Positions 17,780-25,198 of a DNA stretch of 64,000 nucleotides are shown here, in pieces (within the stretch, counting starts at the first letter, position 1; every line of letters begins with the position of its first letter). The translations under genes and the position numbers were made by a program. The stretch covers positions 186,001-250,000 of the forward strand of contig NZ_RSEL01000020.1 in the NCBI RefSeq assembly GCF_003958625.1. Reading direction: 5' to 3'. The notes beneath the pieces were generated by a model. It made no database searches and had not been told where the DNA came from. It worked only from the letters and a program-made list of their open reading frames with translations. Source of the stretch: Tsuneonella rigui (GTDB lineage: Bacteria; Pseudomonadota; Alphaproteobacteria; Sphingomonadales; Sphingomonadaceae).

Positions 17780-18681
17780 TGGCGACCCTTGCCGAGCAGC
17801 CGCTGATCCTGGCGGGCAAGGGGTGGTCCGACTACGGGCTCGTCGACAGCGGCCATGGGCGCAAGCTTGAGCGCTACGGCCCGCGCCGCTTCATTCGCCC
17901 CGAACCGCAGGCAATGTGGTCGCCGCGCATGGTCGACTGGCAAGCCGACGGCGAGTTCGTGCCTGGCTCGGACGAGGAGGGCGGCGGCCGCTGGCAGTTC
18001 GAACGCGCGGTGCCGCCCGAAGGCTGGCCGCTTGCGTGGAACGATGTGCGCTTCACCGCGCAATGCACCCCGTTTCGCCATCTCGGCTTCTTCCCCGACA
18101 TGGCGCCTGTGTGGTCTTGGATGCGGGGCCAGCTTGCCGGCAAGACTGACGCGCAGACGCTCAACCTGTTCGGCTACACCGGCGTCGGCAGCCTTGCGTT
18201 GAGCGCTTGCGGCCCCGTCACCCATGTCGATGCGAGCAAGAAGTCGGTTGCCCAGGCGCGCGAAAACGCCGCGCTGTCGGGCATGGAGGACCGCCCGATC
18301 CGCTGGCTGATCGATGACGCGGCCAAGTTCACCGCGCGCGAAGTGCGGCGAGAGAAGCGCTACGACGGCATCATCCTCGACCCACCCAAGTTCGGCCGCG
18401 GCCCCAACGGCGAAACCTGGCGCATCGAGGAGCATCTCGCCCCCCTGGTCGCCGATTGCCGCCGCCTGCTCGATGCGGACAGCCGTTTCCTGTTTCTCAC
18501 AGTCTATGCGGTGCGGATGAGTAGCCTGGCGATCGCCGGGTTGTTGGCGGAACTGTTCGGCGACCTGCCCGGGACTATCGAGCACGGCGATCTCGCAGTC
18601 CGCGAAGACGGCGAGGACGGCCGCCTGCTTCCGACCGCCATCTTCGCGCGCTGGTCGAACCCTGCTAACGGCCATTCATGA
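17779..18681 (+). CDS. Class I SAM-dependent methyltransferase, RlmI-like
   Basis: A 300-residue protein with a Rossmann methyltransferase domain: LNLFGYTGVGSLAL is the SAM-binding glycine motif, THVDASKKSV supplies the acidic residue, and ILDPPKFGRGPNGETW is the catalytic DPPxF-type motif of RNA cytosine-C5 methyltransferases of the RlmI/RlmK group. It lacks an obvious N-terminal PUA domain, so RNA methylation is likely but the target is unknown. Overlaps of one and four bases with thrC and the TMEM175-like gene point to one transcript. Confidence 0.8.
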   Translation: MATLAEQPLILAGKGWSDYGLVDSGHGRKLERYGPRRFIRPEPQAMWSPRMVDWQADGEFVPGSDEEGGGRWQFERAVPPEGWPLAWNDVRFTAQCTPFRHLGFFPDMAPVWSWMRGQLAGKTDAQTLNLFGYTGVGSLALSACGPVTHVDASKKSVAQARENAALSGMEDRPIRWLIDDAAKFTAREVRREKRYDGIILDPPKFGRGPNGETWRIEEHLAPLVADCRRLLDADSRFLFLTVYAVRMSSLAIAGLLAELFGDLPGTIEHGDLAVREDGEDGRLLPTAIFARWSNPANGHS

Positions 18682-19271
18682 GCACGAGCCGCCTCGAAGC
18701 GTTCAGCGACGGCGTGCTCGCGATCATCATCACCATCATGGTGCTGGAGCTGAAGGTCCCGCACGATGCCTTGCTCGGCTCGCTGGGGCGATTGTGGCCA
18801 GTATTCTCGAGCTACGTGCTGAGTTTCATCTACATCGGCATCTACTGGAACAATCATCATCACCTGATGGCGGCGGCCGACGAGGCCACCGGCAGCATCC
18901 TGTGGGCGAACCTGCACCTGCTGTTCTGGCTCTCGCTATTGCCGTTCACGACGGCGTGGATGGGCGAGAACGAGTTCGATCGCTGGCCGACGATTTTCTA
19001 CGGCCTCGATCTGCTCGCGTGTGCGATTGCCTATTACATTCTCGAGCGGCGCATCGTCAGTGTGCAGGGTGAGGGCGGCACGCTGGCCCGCGCCTTGGGC
19101 AATGACTTCAAGGGCAAGGTCTCGCCGGCGCTCTACCTCGCTGGGATCGCCTCGGCGTGGTTCGTCGATCCATGGATCGGAGTGGCGTTTTTTGCGGCAA
19201 CCGCGCTGATGTGGGTTGTGCCCGATCGCCGGATCGAACGCGAGGTCGAACGTGAAGACCGGACCGGCTAG
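18678..19271 (+). CDS. TMEM175 / DUF1211 family potassium channel-like protein
   Basis: A 197-residue membrane protein with about six helices. It opens with RLEAFSDGVLAIIITIMVLEL, the conserved RxxxFSDGVxAI filter helix of TMEM175, followed by SFIYIGIYWNNHHHLM. Bacterial homologues form tetrameric K+ leak channels. The C-terminal tail is charged. Function is inferred from the family; the short length matches single-repeat bacterial members. Its start overlaps the methyltransferase stop (ATGA). Confidence 0.85.
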   Translation: MSTSRLEAFSDGVLAIIITIMVLELKVPHDALLGSLGRLWPVFSSYVLSFIYIGIYWNNHHHLMAAADEATGSILWANLHLLFWLSLLPFTTAWMGENEFDRWPTIFYGLDLLACAIAYYILERRIVSVQGEGGTLARALGNDFKGKVSPALYLAGIASAWFVDPWIGVAFFAATALMWVVPDRRIEREVEREDRTG

Positions 19272-19280
19272 GTGCGCGCA

Positions 19281-19655
19281 ATGGACGATTCGCTGATCCT
19301 CGAAGTGGCCGACCTTGAAGTCGATGTGCTCACCGGGATCTATTCGGAGGAGACCGGTAAGCCGCAGCCGCTGCGCATCTCTGTGTCGGCCCGCCTCAAG
19401 CCTGCGCCGCACTACGCGCCCGACACGCCGCTCTCGGCCAGCAAGAACTACATGGACCTGAAGTTCGCCGCGACGGAGGCACTGACCCCAGGGCTGCATT
19501 TTAAGCTGATCGAGTCGGTGGCCGACCATATCTGCGACACGCTATTTGTCGGGGACCAGCGGGTGGAGGCGGTGACGGTCAAAATCGTCAAGCTTGCCAT
19601 CGCCGAGGGGACGGAGATGATCGGCATGACGCTGACGCGCGAGCGTCGCGGGTGA
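19281..19655 (+). CDS. folB: Dihydroneopterin aldolase family protein
   Basis: A 124-residue tunnelling-fold protein (VADLEVDVLTGIYSEETGKPQPLRISV, then SKNYMDLKFAATE, FKLIESVADHICDTLF and VTVKIVKLAIAEGTEMIGMTLTR) matching FolB, which cleaves dihydroneopterin in folate synthesis. The conserved Glu/Lys positions are readable (IESVAD, KIVK). A GTG nine bases upstream of the ATG is an alternative start. The stop overlaps the GTG of the next gene. Confidence 0.85.
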   Translation: MDDSLILEVADLEVDVLTGIYSEETGKPQPLRISVSARLKPAPHYAPDTPLSASKNYMDLKFAATEALTPGLHFKLIESVADHICDTLFVGDQRVEAVTVKIVKLAIAEGTEMIGMTLTRERRG

Positions 19656-19990
19656 GCCAAGCGGTGCTGCGGATCGATGCGCTGCCTGACAGCGCGCTCG
19701 ATGCCGCGGCGACGTTTCACGGCGAGTGGCGCGGCCGCGCGCAGTCCCTTCTCGATCAGGGGGACGTGCTGGCGGTTGTACTGCCGCCAGCGCCCTACGA
19801 CCATGCAGACTGGCGTCGGGCGGCAGCGCGTGATCTTGCGCGGGCGGTGGCGCCGAAGCGGGTGAACGTGATTGCCAGCGACGACGAGCGCGCGATCACC
19901 GCAGCCCTCGCTTACCTTACTGCCGCGCCCGGCGTGACCGGGCAATATCTGCCGCTCGATGGTCACGGCGCGGGCGATCCGTTAGACTGA
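19652..19990 (+). CDS. Small Rossmann-fold protein resembling the C-terminal half of an SDR
   Basis: A 112-residue protein that starts with a GTG overlapping the folB stop. The stretch AALAYLTAAPGVTGQYLPLD near its end resembles the closing segment of short-chain dehydrogenases, but the N-terminal TGxxxGIG motif and the YxxxK pair are absent. It may be a structural relic or a non-catalytic partner of folB. The tight overlap with folB argues that it is translated. Function unknown. Confidence 0.65.
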   Translation: MSQAVLRIDALPDSALDAAATFHGEWRGRAQSLLDQGDVLAVVLPPAPYDHADWRRAAARDLARAVAPKRVNVIASDDERAITAALAYLTAAPGVTGQYLPLDGHGAGDPLD

Positions 19991-19995
19991 GCGCC

Positions 19996-20979
19996 ATGCT
20001 GGTCGATGGCTTTCAACGGCGGATCACCTACCTGCGGCTCTCGGTGACCGACCGCTGCGACTTGCGCTGCGCCTATTGCATGCCGCGCGAGATGACTTTC
20101 CTGCCGCGCCGCGAACTGCTGACGCTGGAGGAGCTGCATCGGCTCGCGCTCGCGTTCATGGCGCGGGGGGTGCGCAAGATCCGCATCACCGGCGGCGAAC
20201 CGCTGGTGCGGCGCGATCTGATGGACCTTGTCCGGTCACTTGGCCGAGCGGTCGGCAGCGGCCTCGACGAATTGACGATGACGACCAACGGCACCCAACT
20301 CGCCGCGCATGCCGATGCGCTGGCTGCAGCCGGCGTGCGGCGGATCAACGTGTCGCTCGACACGCTCGACTGTGCACGATTTGCCGAGCTGACCGGCGCC
20401 GACCGCCTGCCGCAGGTGCTCGAAGGCGTAGCCGCCGCGCGCGAGGCTGGCCTCGCGGTCAAGATCAACGTCGTGGCGCTGCGCGACGGGTTGCCCGAAT
20501 TGTCCGATCTGATCGCCTGGGCGCACGGCCAAGGCCATCAGGTGACCCTGATCGAGGTCATGCCGCTCGGCGAGATCGCTCAGCCGCGCACCGAGCAGTT
20601 CGTGCCGCTGTCGGAGGTTCGCCGCGAGCTGGAGCAACGTTGGACGCTGCTGCCATCGACCCATCGCACCGGCGGGCCGGCACGCTATTTCGACGTCGCG
20701 GAAACCGGTGGGCGCCTCGGCTTCATCACTCCGCTGAGCGATAACTTCTGCGCCGGCTGCAATCGGTTGCGGGTGACCGCTACCGGGCAGTTGCATCCTT
20801 GCCTGGGCGCCGCCGAAGCGATCGATCTGCGAGCGGCGCTACGATCGGACGAGCCGGACACTGCGCTGTCGCACGCGCTCGATCAGGCCATGCGTGTGAA
20901 GCCCGAGCGGCACAGCTTTGCGATTGCGCAAGGAGCTGGCCCCGCAGTCGAGCGGCACATGTCTGTCACCGGCGGCTAA
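19996..20979 (+). CDS. moaA: GTP 3',8-cyclase (molybdenum cofactor synthesis)
   Basis: A 327-residue radical-SAM enzyme that starts molybdopterin synthesis from GTP. The SAM cluster motif is CDLRCAYC (Cys21, Cys25, Cys28), followed by KIRITGGEPLVRRDL. The C-terminal cluster is CAGCNRLRVTATGQLHPC, and the protein ends in the expected Gly-Gly of MoaA (HMSVTGG). It begins six bases after the small Rossmann gene and is followed by moaD and moaE. Confidence 0.96.
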   Translation: MLVDGFQRRITYLRLSVTDRCDLRCAYCMPREMTFLPRRELLTLEELHRLALAFMARGVRKIRITGGEPLVRRDLMDLVRSLGRAVGSGLDELTMTTNGTQLAAHADALAAAGVRRINVSLDTLDCARFAELTGADRLPQVLEGVAAAREAGLAVKINVVALRDGLPELSDLIAWAHGQGHQVTLIEVMPLGEIAQPRTEQFVPLSEVRRELEQRWTLLPSTHRTGGPARYFDVAETGGRLGFITPLSDNFCAGCNRLRVTATGQLHPCLGAAEAIDLRAALRSDEPDTALSHALDQAMRVKPERHSFAIAQGAGPAVERHMSVTGG

Positions 20980-20983
20980 TTGC

Positions 20984-21226
20984 GTGAGCGTTCGGGTGGT
21001 GTTCCTGGGGCGATTGCGCGATCTCGCCGAGCGCGATGAGATGGCGCTCCCCGGTCCGATGGACTGGCAGGTGCTGCTCCAGGCCGTGCCATCGTCCGTC
21101 CGCGACGCGCTGCAGGATGATCGCGTCCGCGTTGCGTGCGGCGGGAACCTTGTGGCGGATAAGTCGCAACTTAATGCGGTCGACGGGGACGAGGTTGCCC
21201 TGCTGCCTCCGGTCAGCGGGGGGTGA
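20984..21226 (+). CDS. moaD: Molybdopterin synthase sulfur-carrier subunit
   Basis: An 80-residue ubiquitin-like protein ending PPVSGG, whose terminal glycine carries the thiocarboxylate sulfur donated to precursor Z. The start is the GTG at 20984, four bases after the moaA stop; the frame reads further upstream inside moaA but VSVRVVFLGRLRDLAE is the conserved beginning. It works with MoaE, encoded three bases downstream. Confidence 0.92.
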   Translation: MSVRVVFLGRLRDLAERDEMALPGPMDWQVLLQAVPSSVRDALQDDRVRVACGGNLVADKSQLNAVDGDEVALLPPVSGG

Positions 21227-21229
21227 GGC

Positions 21230-21679
21230 ATGAGGTTGGACATCAGGCTGCTCGATGAGCCGTTCGCGCCGGACCAAGCATTTGGCGCTTTCACTGTCGC
21301 CTTTCGTGAGAGCGGGGGGATCGCGAGCTTCGTCGGTCATGTGCGGCCCGGGAATGGGGTGACTGCGCTGGAGCTCAGTCACTATGAACCGCTAACGTTG
21401 CCAGGGATGGAGGAGCTCGCCCGAGCGGCGCTGGCGCGCTGGCCGCTCGATGGTCTGCTGCTCTGGCACCGGGTCGGCGTGATGCGGCCGGGTGAGCCGA
21501 TCGTGCTGGTCGCCGCGGCGGCGAAGCACCGGCGGGCGGCGATCGAGGCGGTGGACTTCGTGATGGATCACCTGAAGTCCGCGGCTTGGTTCTGGAAGCG
21601 GGAGCAGCGCAGCGGGGAGTGGCATTGGATCGAGCCACGGCCCGAAGATCATGCCGATTTGGCTCGGTGGAGTACCTAG
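21230..21679 (+). CDS. moaE: Molybdopterin synthase catalytic subunit
   Basis: A 149-residue protein that binds MoaD and converts precursor Z to molybdopterin. SFVGHVRPGN, the acidic SHYEPL region, HRVGVMRPGEPIVLVA and the FVMDHLKSAAWFWKRE segment with its conserved lysines match MoaE. It ends four bases inside the convergent lipoprotein gene. Confidence 0.94.
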   Translation: MRLDIRLLDEPFAPDQAFGAFTVAFRESGGIASFVGHVRPGNGVTALELSHYEPLTLPGMEELARAALARWPLDGLLLWHRVGVMRPGEPIVLVAAAAKHRRAAIEAVDFVMDHLKSAAWFWKREQRSGEWHWIEPRPEDHADLARWST

Positions 21680-22176
21680 CCGACGCGGGCGCGCAGGCGG
21701 GCGAGCGCCTCGTCTTCTTGCCGCACAAGTGATTCAACCTCGCTGCGAGTCGCGCCGATCGCCTCGCGGGCCCCGCCATCGAGTGTCGCATCGACCCACA
21801 AGGTGTCGAGATCGGCCAGCGAGACCGCGGCCCGGCTGCGCAGCGAATCGAGATCGGCCAAAGCGACCTGTGCGCTGGCCCAGCTATCGCTGCCGGTCGA
21901 GCCTGCCGCGTTGGCGAGCCTCTGGGCTACCGGGAGCGCGGCAGTGAATTCGGCGTGCCGCGCGGCGGCTTCTCCGCGCAAGGCGGCGAGGCGCTCGACC
22001 AGGTCGGCGCTGGGAGCGGGAGGTGGTGCAGGAGTCGCGTCGGGGGCGGCGGGAGTCAGCGTGCCCTCGACCCGTTCCGCCGGACGCTGGGCGAGCGAGG
22101 GATAGTCGCCCGAGCTTGCGCAGGCGGCCAGCAGGGTTACCGGGGCGATGGCGAGAAGGCGCGAGGCGGCGGTCAC
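21676..22176 (-). CDS. Predicted lipoprotein of unknown function
   Basis: A 166-residue protein starting at a GTG, with a lipoprotein signal peptide and lipobox LAAC (Cys19). A Pro/Ala-rich linker (about 40-57) precedes an alpha-helical region (about 58-166) rich in Ala, Leu, Arg and Glu that may be a coiled coil. I do not recognise the family. The frame is open further upstream but the signal peptide fixes the start. Confidence 0.65.
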   Translation of the reverse strand: MTAASRLLAIAPVTLLAACASSGDYPSLAQRPAERVEGTLTPAAPDATPAPPPAPSADLVERLAALRGEAAARHAEFTAALPVAQRLANAAGSTGSDSWASAQVALADLDSLRSRAAVSLADLDTLWVDATLDGGAREAIGATRSEVESLVRQEDEALARLRARVG

Positions 22177-22239
22177 GGCGTCGTCCTTAGCATGGCCGGC
22201 CCAAGTGGGAAGCGGTTCGCGAAACGCGCGATCCGGGCG

Positions 22240-22302
22240 TTGACTTGCCCGCCCCTTTCCTTTAGCGGCGCTCATCTTTCCGGGACCCATATGGGTTTCC
22301 CG
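22240..22302 (+). promoter_or_regulatory. Predicted rplU promoter and leader hairpin
   Basis: TTGACT (22240-22245) is a good -35 box; about 16 bases later TTAGCG (22262-22267) is a weak -10. A palindromic segment at 22281-22302 (CGGGA and TCCCG outer arms around CCCATATGGG) would fold in the mRNA leader about 55 bases before the rplU ATG. It could be a ribosomal-protein autoregulation site, but this is only suggested by position. Confidence 0.4.
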
Positions 22303-22356
22303 GTCTCGTCGCCTTGCCATGGGCGGCCACACACATAGTCGGAAGTGAACCTTACC

Positions 22357-22899
22357 ATGTTCGCAGTAGTGCGCACGGGCGGCAAGCAGTACCGGGTTGC
22401 CGCCGGAGACAAGATCGCGGTCGAAAAGCTGGCGGGCGACGCCGGTTCGACCATCACGCTGGGCGACGTGCTTGTCGCCGGCGAAGGCGACAACCTGGCC
22501 GACGCGGCCAAGGTCGTCGTCTCGGCCGAGATCATCGCGCAGGCGAAGAGCGAGAAGGTCACCGTCTTCAAGAAGCGCCGCCGGCACAACTATCGCCGCA
22601 AGGCGGGCCACCGCCAGCAGATGACCCTGCTGCGCATCGTCTCGGTCGGCGATTCGAAGTCCGATAAGAAGGCTGCCCCGAAGGCCGAGGCCGCTCCGAA
22701 GACCGAAGCCGCTCCGGCCACCGAAGCTGCGCCGAAGGCCGACAAGGCCGCCAAGCCGGCTGCCGCGCCGAAGGCGACCAAGCCCAAGGCTGCGGCGCCT
22801 GCCAAGGACACCGGCACCGCCGGCGAAGGCCAGGTCGATGCGGCCCCCAAGAAGAAGGCGCCGGCCAAGAAGGCCGCTCCGAAGACCGACAGCGAATAA
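22357..22899 (+). CDS. rplU: 50S ribosomal protein L21 with long Ala/Lys-rich tail
   Basis: A 180-residue protein whose first ~105 residues are a normal L21 ([35 protein letters not shown]), binding 23S rRNA. About 75 further residues form a low-complexity tail of Ala, Lys, Pro and Glu repeats, so the protein is much longer than the roughly 103 residues of E. coli L21. The ATG at 22357 is the family start; a GTG 12 bases upstream is less likely. It is followed by rpmA after 16 bases. Confidence 0.95.
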   Translation: MFAVVRTGGKQYRVAAGDKIAVEKLAGDAGSTITLGDVLVAGEGDNLADAAKVVVSAEIIAQAKSEKVTVFKKRRRHNYRRKAGHRQQMTLLRIVSVGDSKSDKKAAPKAEAAPKTEAAPATEAAPKADKAAKPAAAPKATKPKAAAPAKDTGTAGEGQVDAAPKKKAPAKKAAPKTDSE

Positions 22900-22915
22900 G
22901 AGTTAGGACGAGACA

Positions 22916-23185
22916 ATGGCACATAAAAAAGCAGGCGGTTCGTCCCGCAACGGCCGCGACTCCGCGGGCCGTCGCCTCGGCGTCAAGAAGTTCGGCAGCC
23001 AGGAAGTGGTGCCGGGTAACATTATCGTGCGTCAGCGCGGGACCAAGTTCTACCCGGGCACCGGCGTAGGCATGGGCAAGGATCACACCCTGTTCGCCCT
23101 TACCGGCGGCCGCGTGCGATTCCACTCGGGCAAGCTCGGCCGCAAATACGTGTCGGTCGACATGATGGCCCAAGCCGCGGAATAA
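22916..23185 (+). CDS. rpmA: 50S ribosomal protein L27
   Basis: An 89-residue L27 ([46 protein letters not shown]) whose N-terminus reaches the peptidyl-transferase centre. It begins MAHKK directly, so there is no N-terminal extension for processing. The ribosome site AGGACGAG precedes the ATG. It is co-transcribed with rplU as in most bacteria. Confidence 0.97.
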   Translation: MAHKKAGGSSRNGRDSAGRRLGVKKFGSQEVVPGNIIVRQRGTKFYPGTGVGMGKDHTLFALTGGRVRFHSGKLGRKYVSVDMMAQAAE

Positions 23186-23403
23186 CCGGACGGACCGATA
23201 ACGGGGCCGTCCACGGGATGGCCCCCCGCCGGGACTCAAGAACCGGCACGTAGAGGGAGATGGGGCCAGCCCGAGCAATCGGGAGGCCATGTCTCCCTTG
23301 GTCGTATCTCCCTCGTGCAATCGGCGCCCTCGCAGAAGCGCCGCCATGAGACTGTCACGCGAACGCCCTAGCGGGCGAGCGCGGGGCACAAGGGAGAAAC
23401 GAC
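23186..23403 (+). other. Structured leader upstream of the GNAT gene (candidate RNA element)
   Basis: A 218-base gap rich in inverted repeats. GAGGGAGAT (23253-23261) can pair perfectly with ATCTCCCTC (23306-23314), extended by GCAC/GTGC across a small bulge, and its GGGAGA core can alternatively pair with TCTCCC at 23292-23297. Between them CCCGA and TCGGG close a GCAA tetraloop inside a GGCC/GGCC stem with an AG/AG internal loop. Nearer rpmA, GGACGG (23188-23193) and CCGTCC (23207-23212) form a weaker hairpin. Competing stems suggest a regulatory leader, but no known riboswitch core was recognised. Confidence 0.4.
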
Positions 23404-23937
23404 GTGTTCCATCGTACGACAAGGCTGTTCCTGCGGCCCGCGTGGCCCGAGGACTGGGAAGCCGTCCTGGGCGGCATCGCCGACGAAGGCGTCGTGCGCA
23501 ATCTCGCACGCGCGCCGTGGCCCTATGGGCCCGACGAGGCGCGCGCGTTCGCCGCAAAGGCGCAGGATCCGTGTCGCCCGCACTTCCTCGTGGTTGAATC
23601 CGCGAGCGGCCGCGTGGTCGGGTCCGCGGGGCTCGGCGATCATCACAGCGAGGCTGAGGTCGGCTATTGGATCGCGCGTCCCTATTGGGGGCGGGGCTAT
23701 GCGACCGAGGCGGCCGGCGGCGTACTCGAAGTGGCGCGGCTGCTGGGGCACCGGCGCGTCAACGCCGGGCACTTCGTCGACAATCCCGCTTCGGGGCGGG
23801 TGCTGCGCAAGCTGGGCTTCGTGCCGACGGGCGTGACGCGTCCGCGGTTGAGCTGTGCGCGGGGCGAGGAAGTCGCGGCGCACGAGTACGTGCTCGACCT
23901 GGATGCCGACGCAGCGCCGCAAATGCGCGCGGCGTGA
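23404..23937 (+). CDS. GNAT family N-acetyltransferase, RimJ/RimL-like
   Basis: A 177-residue acetyltransferase (TTRLFLRPAWPEDWEAVLGGI start, EVGYWIARPYWGRGYATEAAGGVLE with the acetyl-CoA RGYATEA loop, VDNPASGRVLRKLGFVPTG) of the group that acetylates N-termini of ribosomal proteins or small amines. The target is unknown. It starts at a GTG with a GGGAG site eight to ten bases upstream. It lies after rpmA but behind a foldable gap, so it may be separately controlled. Confidence 0.85.
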   Translation: MFHRTTRLFLRPAWPEDWEAVLGGIADEGVVRNLARAPWPYGPDEARAFAAKAQDPCRPHFLVVESASGRVVGSAGLGDHHSEAEVGYWIARPYWGRGYATEAAGGVLEVARLLGHRRVNAGHFVDNPASGRVLRKLGFVPTGVTRPRLSCARGEEVAAHEYVLDLDADAAPQMRAA

Positions 23938-24044
23938 GGTCAGGGATTTGATCCGAATACTGGCCTCGCCCCGGGAAGCGCAGCTCTCCGAAGGAGACTT
24001 GTTCCGGGGTGGTGCTTCCTTGCCGACCTCGCAAAGAGAAGCAC

Positions 24045-24065
24045 TGGCCCGGGTCAAGCCCGGGC
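24045..24065 (+). repeat. Perfect hairpin GGCCCGGG/CCCGGGCC
   Basis: An eight-base perfect inverted repeat with a five-base TCAAG loop in the gap between the GNAT gene and the minus-strand hydrolase. Its CCCGGGCTTGACCCGGG core resembles a short palindrome I associate with many sphingomonad intergenic regions. It could help terminate the GNAT transcript, although no T-tract follows. Confidence 0.5.
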
Positions 24066-24095
24066 CGACGGAGTACATGGGGATCAAAAGTGTAT

Positions 24096-24200
24096 TCGTC
24101 ACCCCAGCGTAGGCTGGGGTCTCGTGCCCTCAGGCGCCGAGCTCGGCGGCACGAGATCCCAGCTTTGTGCTTCGCACGCCTCCGGCTTCGCTGGGATGAC
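24096..24200 (+). repeat. Composite palindromic repeat with 12-base terminal inverted repeats
   Basis: A 105-base element bounded by CGTCACCCCAGC and GCTGGGATGACG, inverted repeats with one mismatch. Inside are nested hairpins: ACCCCAGC/GCTGGGGT (24100-24119), TCTCGTGCC/GGCACGAGA (24119-24155) enclosing GCCGAGCTCGGC, and ATCCCAGC/GCTGGGAT (24155-24196). It lies just beyond the 3' end of the PF10118 gene. A shorter relative is at 30834-30853. The structure fits a REP/BIME or small non-autonomous element. Confidence 0.65.
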
Positions 24201-24214
24201 GGGTGTGGTCTTTC

Positions 24215-25087
24215 TTACGCCGGCAGCAGCGCGTCGGCGAAATCGCCCTCGTGCTTGGCGATCAGCGCGCGGTCGTCGTGGTTCCAGGGGTGGAAGCCAG
24301 GGAGGAAGAACGCCAGCCACTGCGGCGCGATGCGGCGCAGGAAGCCGGGGCGGACCAGCAGGTAGGACCAGATCTTCGCGCGCCACTTCCAGCCGGTGAG
24401 GCCGTCCTGGGCCAGCAAGTCGGCGGTATCCTGCACCCGGTTGAAGATGAAGCGCTTGCTGACAATCACCATCATCAGGCTCTTGACCTTCCACCGCTTC
24501 CACCGGCTCCAGTCCTTGGTCGCGTGGAGCCAGGTGTCGTAGGCGACGCCCTTGTGCTCGATTTCCTCGACCGAGTGCCAGCGCCAGATCTCGCCGAGAT
24601 CGCCCTCTGCCCCGGCAAGATGCTCGGGGTTGGCGAGGAGCTCGTGCCCCAGCATGGCGGTGAAGTGCTCGAGCGCCATCGTCGCCGCGAGGTTGAGGTG
24701 CATCGGGCGGTTCTCGAGCAATTGCAGCAGATGTTCGATCCGGCCGTCGATGAACTTGACGTCGTAGCCGCTCGCTTCGGCGAGCTTGTTGAGCACGATG
24801 TGCTCGCGGGTGTGATTAATCTCTTGGCGGACGAACGCGCGGATCTCGCTCGTGAGCTTCGGGCTGGCGCCGTCGCGGAAGGCCTTGACCGATTCGATGA
24901 AGAACGCCTCACCGCGGGGGAAGGTCGCGGACAGCGCGTTGAACCACGCGGTGGCGACCGGGTCGCCATTGAGCCACCAGCGCTTGGGCTCCGCCCCGCG
25001 CAGGAAGCGGCGATCGCGCACGACGATGTCGAGATCGCTCGGGGTAGCGGACGGTTCGGCGAGTTCCAAAGTGGTGGGCGCGTTCAC
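24215..25087 (-). CDS. PF10118 family metal-dependent hydrolase-like protein
   Basis: A 290-residue mostly helical protein with a ferritin-like set of acidic and histidine residues: RQEINHTREHIVLNK, ALEHFTAMLGHELLANP and WRWHSVEEIEHKGVAYD. These match the PF10118 family of predicted metal-dependent hydrolases. The reaction is unknown, and a di-metal oxygenase role is equally possible given the ExxH-type helices. It starts at a GTG and is divergent from a TetR gene, sharing a promoter region with two operator-like palindromes. Confidence 0.75.
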   Translation of the reverse strand: MNAPTTLELAEPSATPSDLDIVVRDRRFLRGAEPKRWWLNGDPVATAWFNALSATFPRGEAFFIESVKAFRDGASPKLTSEIRAFVRQEINHTREHIVLNKLAEASGYDVKFIDGRIEHLLQLLENRPMHLNLAATMALEHFTAMLGHELLANPEHLAGAEGDLGEIWRWHSVEEIEHKGVAYDTWLHATKDWSRWKRWKVKSLMMVIVSKRFIFNRVQDTADLLAQDGLTGWKWRAKIWSYLLVRPGFLRRIAPQWLAFFLPGFHPWNHDDRALIAKHEGDFADALLPA

Positions 25088-25109
25088 GGTGCGTCGACTC
25101 CGGTTTAAC

Positions 25110-25148
25110 TGACAGACGTGTCAATACGCACTACTGACAAGAGTGTAA
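25110..25148 (+). promoter_or_regulatory. Two TetR operator-like palindromes
   Basis: TGACAGACGTGTCA (25110-25123) is a perfect TGACA-N4-TGTCA palindrome, and TGACAAGAGTGTAA (25135-25148) is a near-copy 25 bases away on the same side of the helix (about 2.4 turns). They lie between the divergent PF10118 and TetR genes, which suggests the TetR protein represses both. Confidence 0.6.
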
Positions 25149-25198
25149 ATAAGGAAACGATTGCCCTAGCGGAAGGTGCGTCCTAGTTCGGCTGACCG

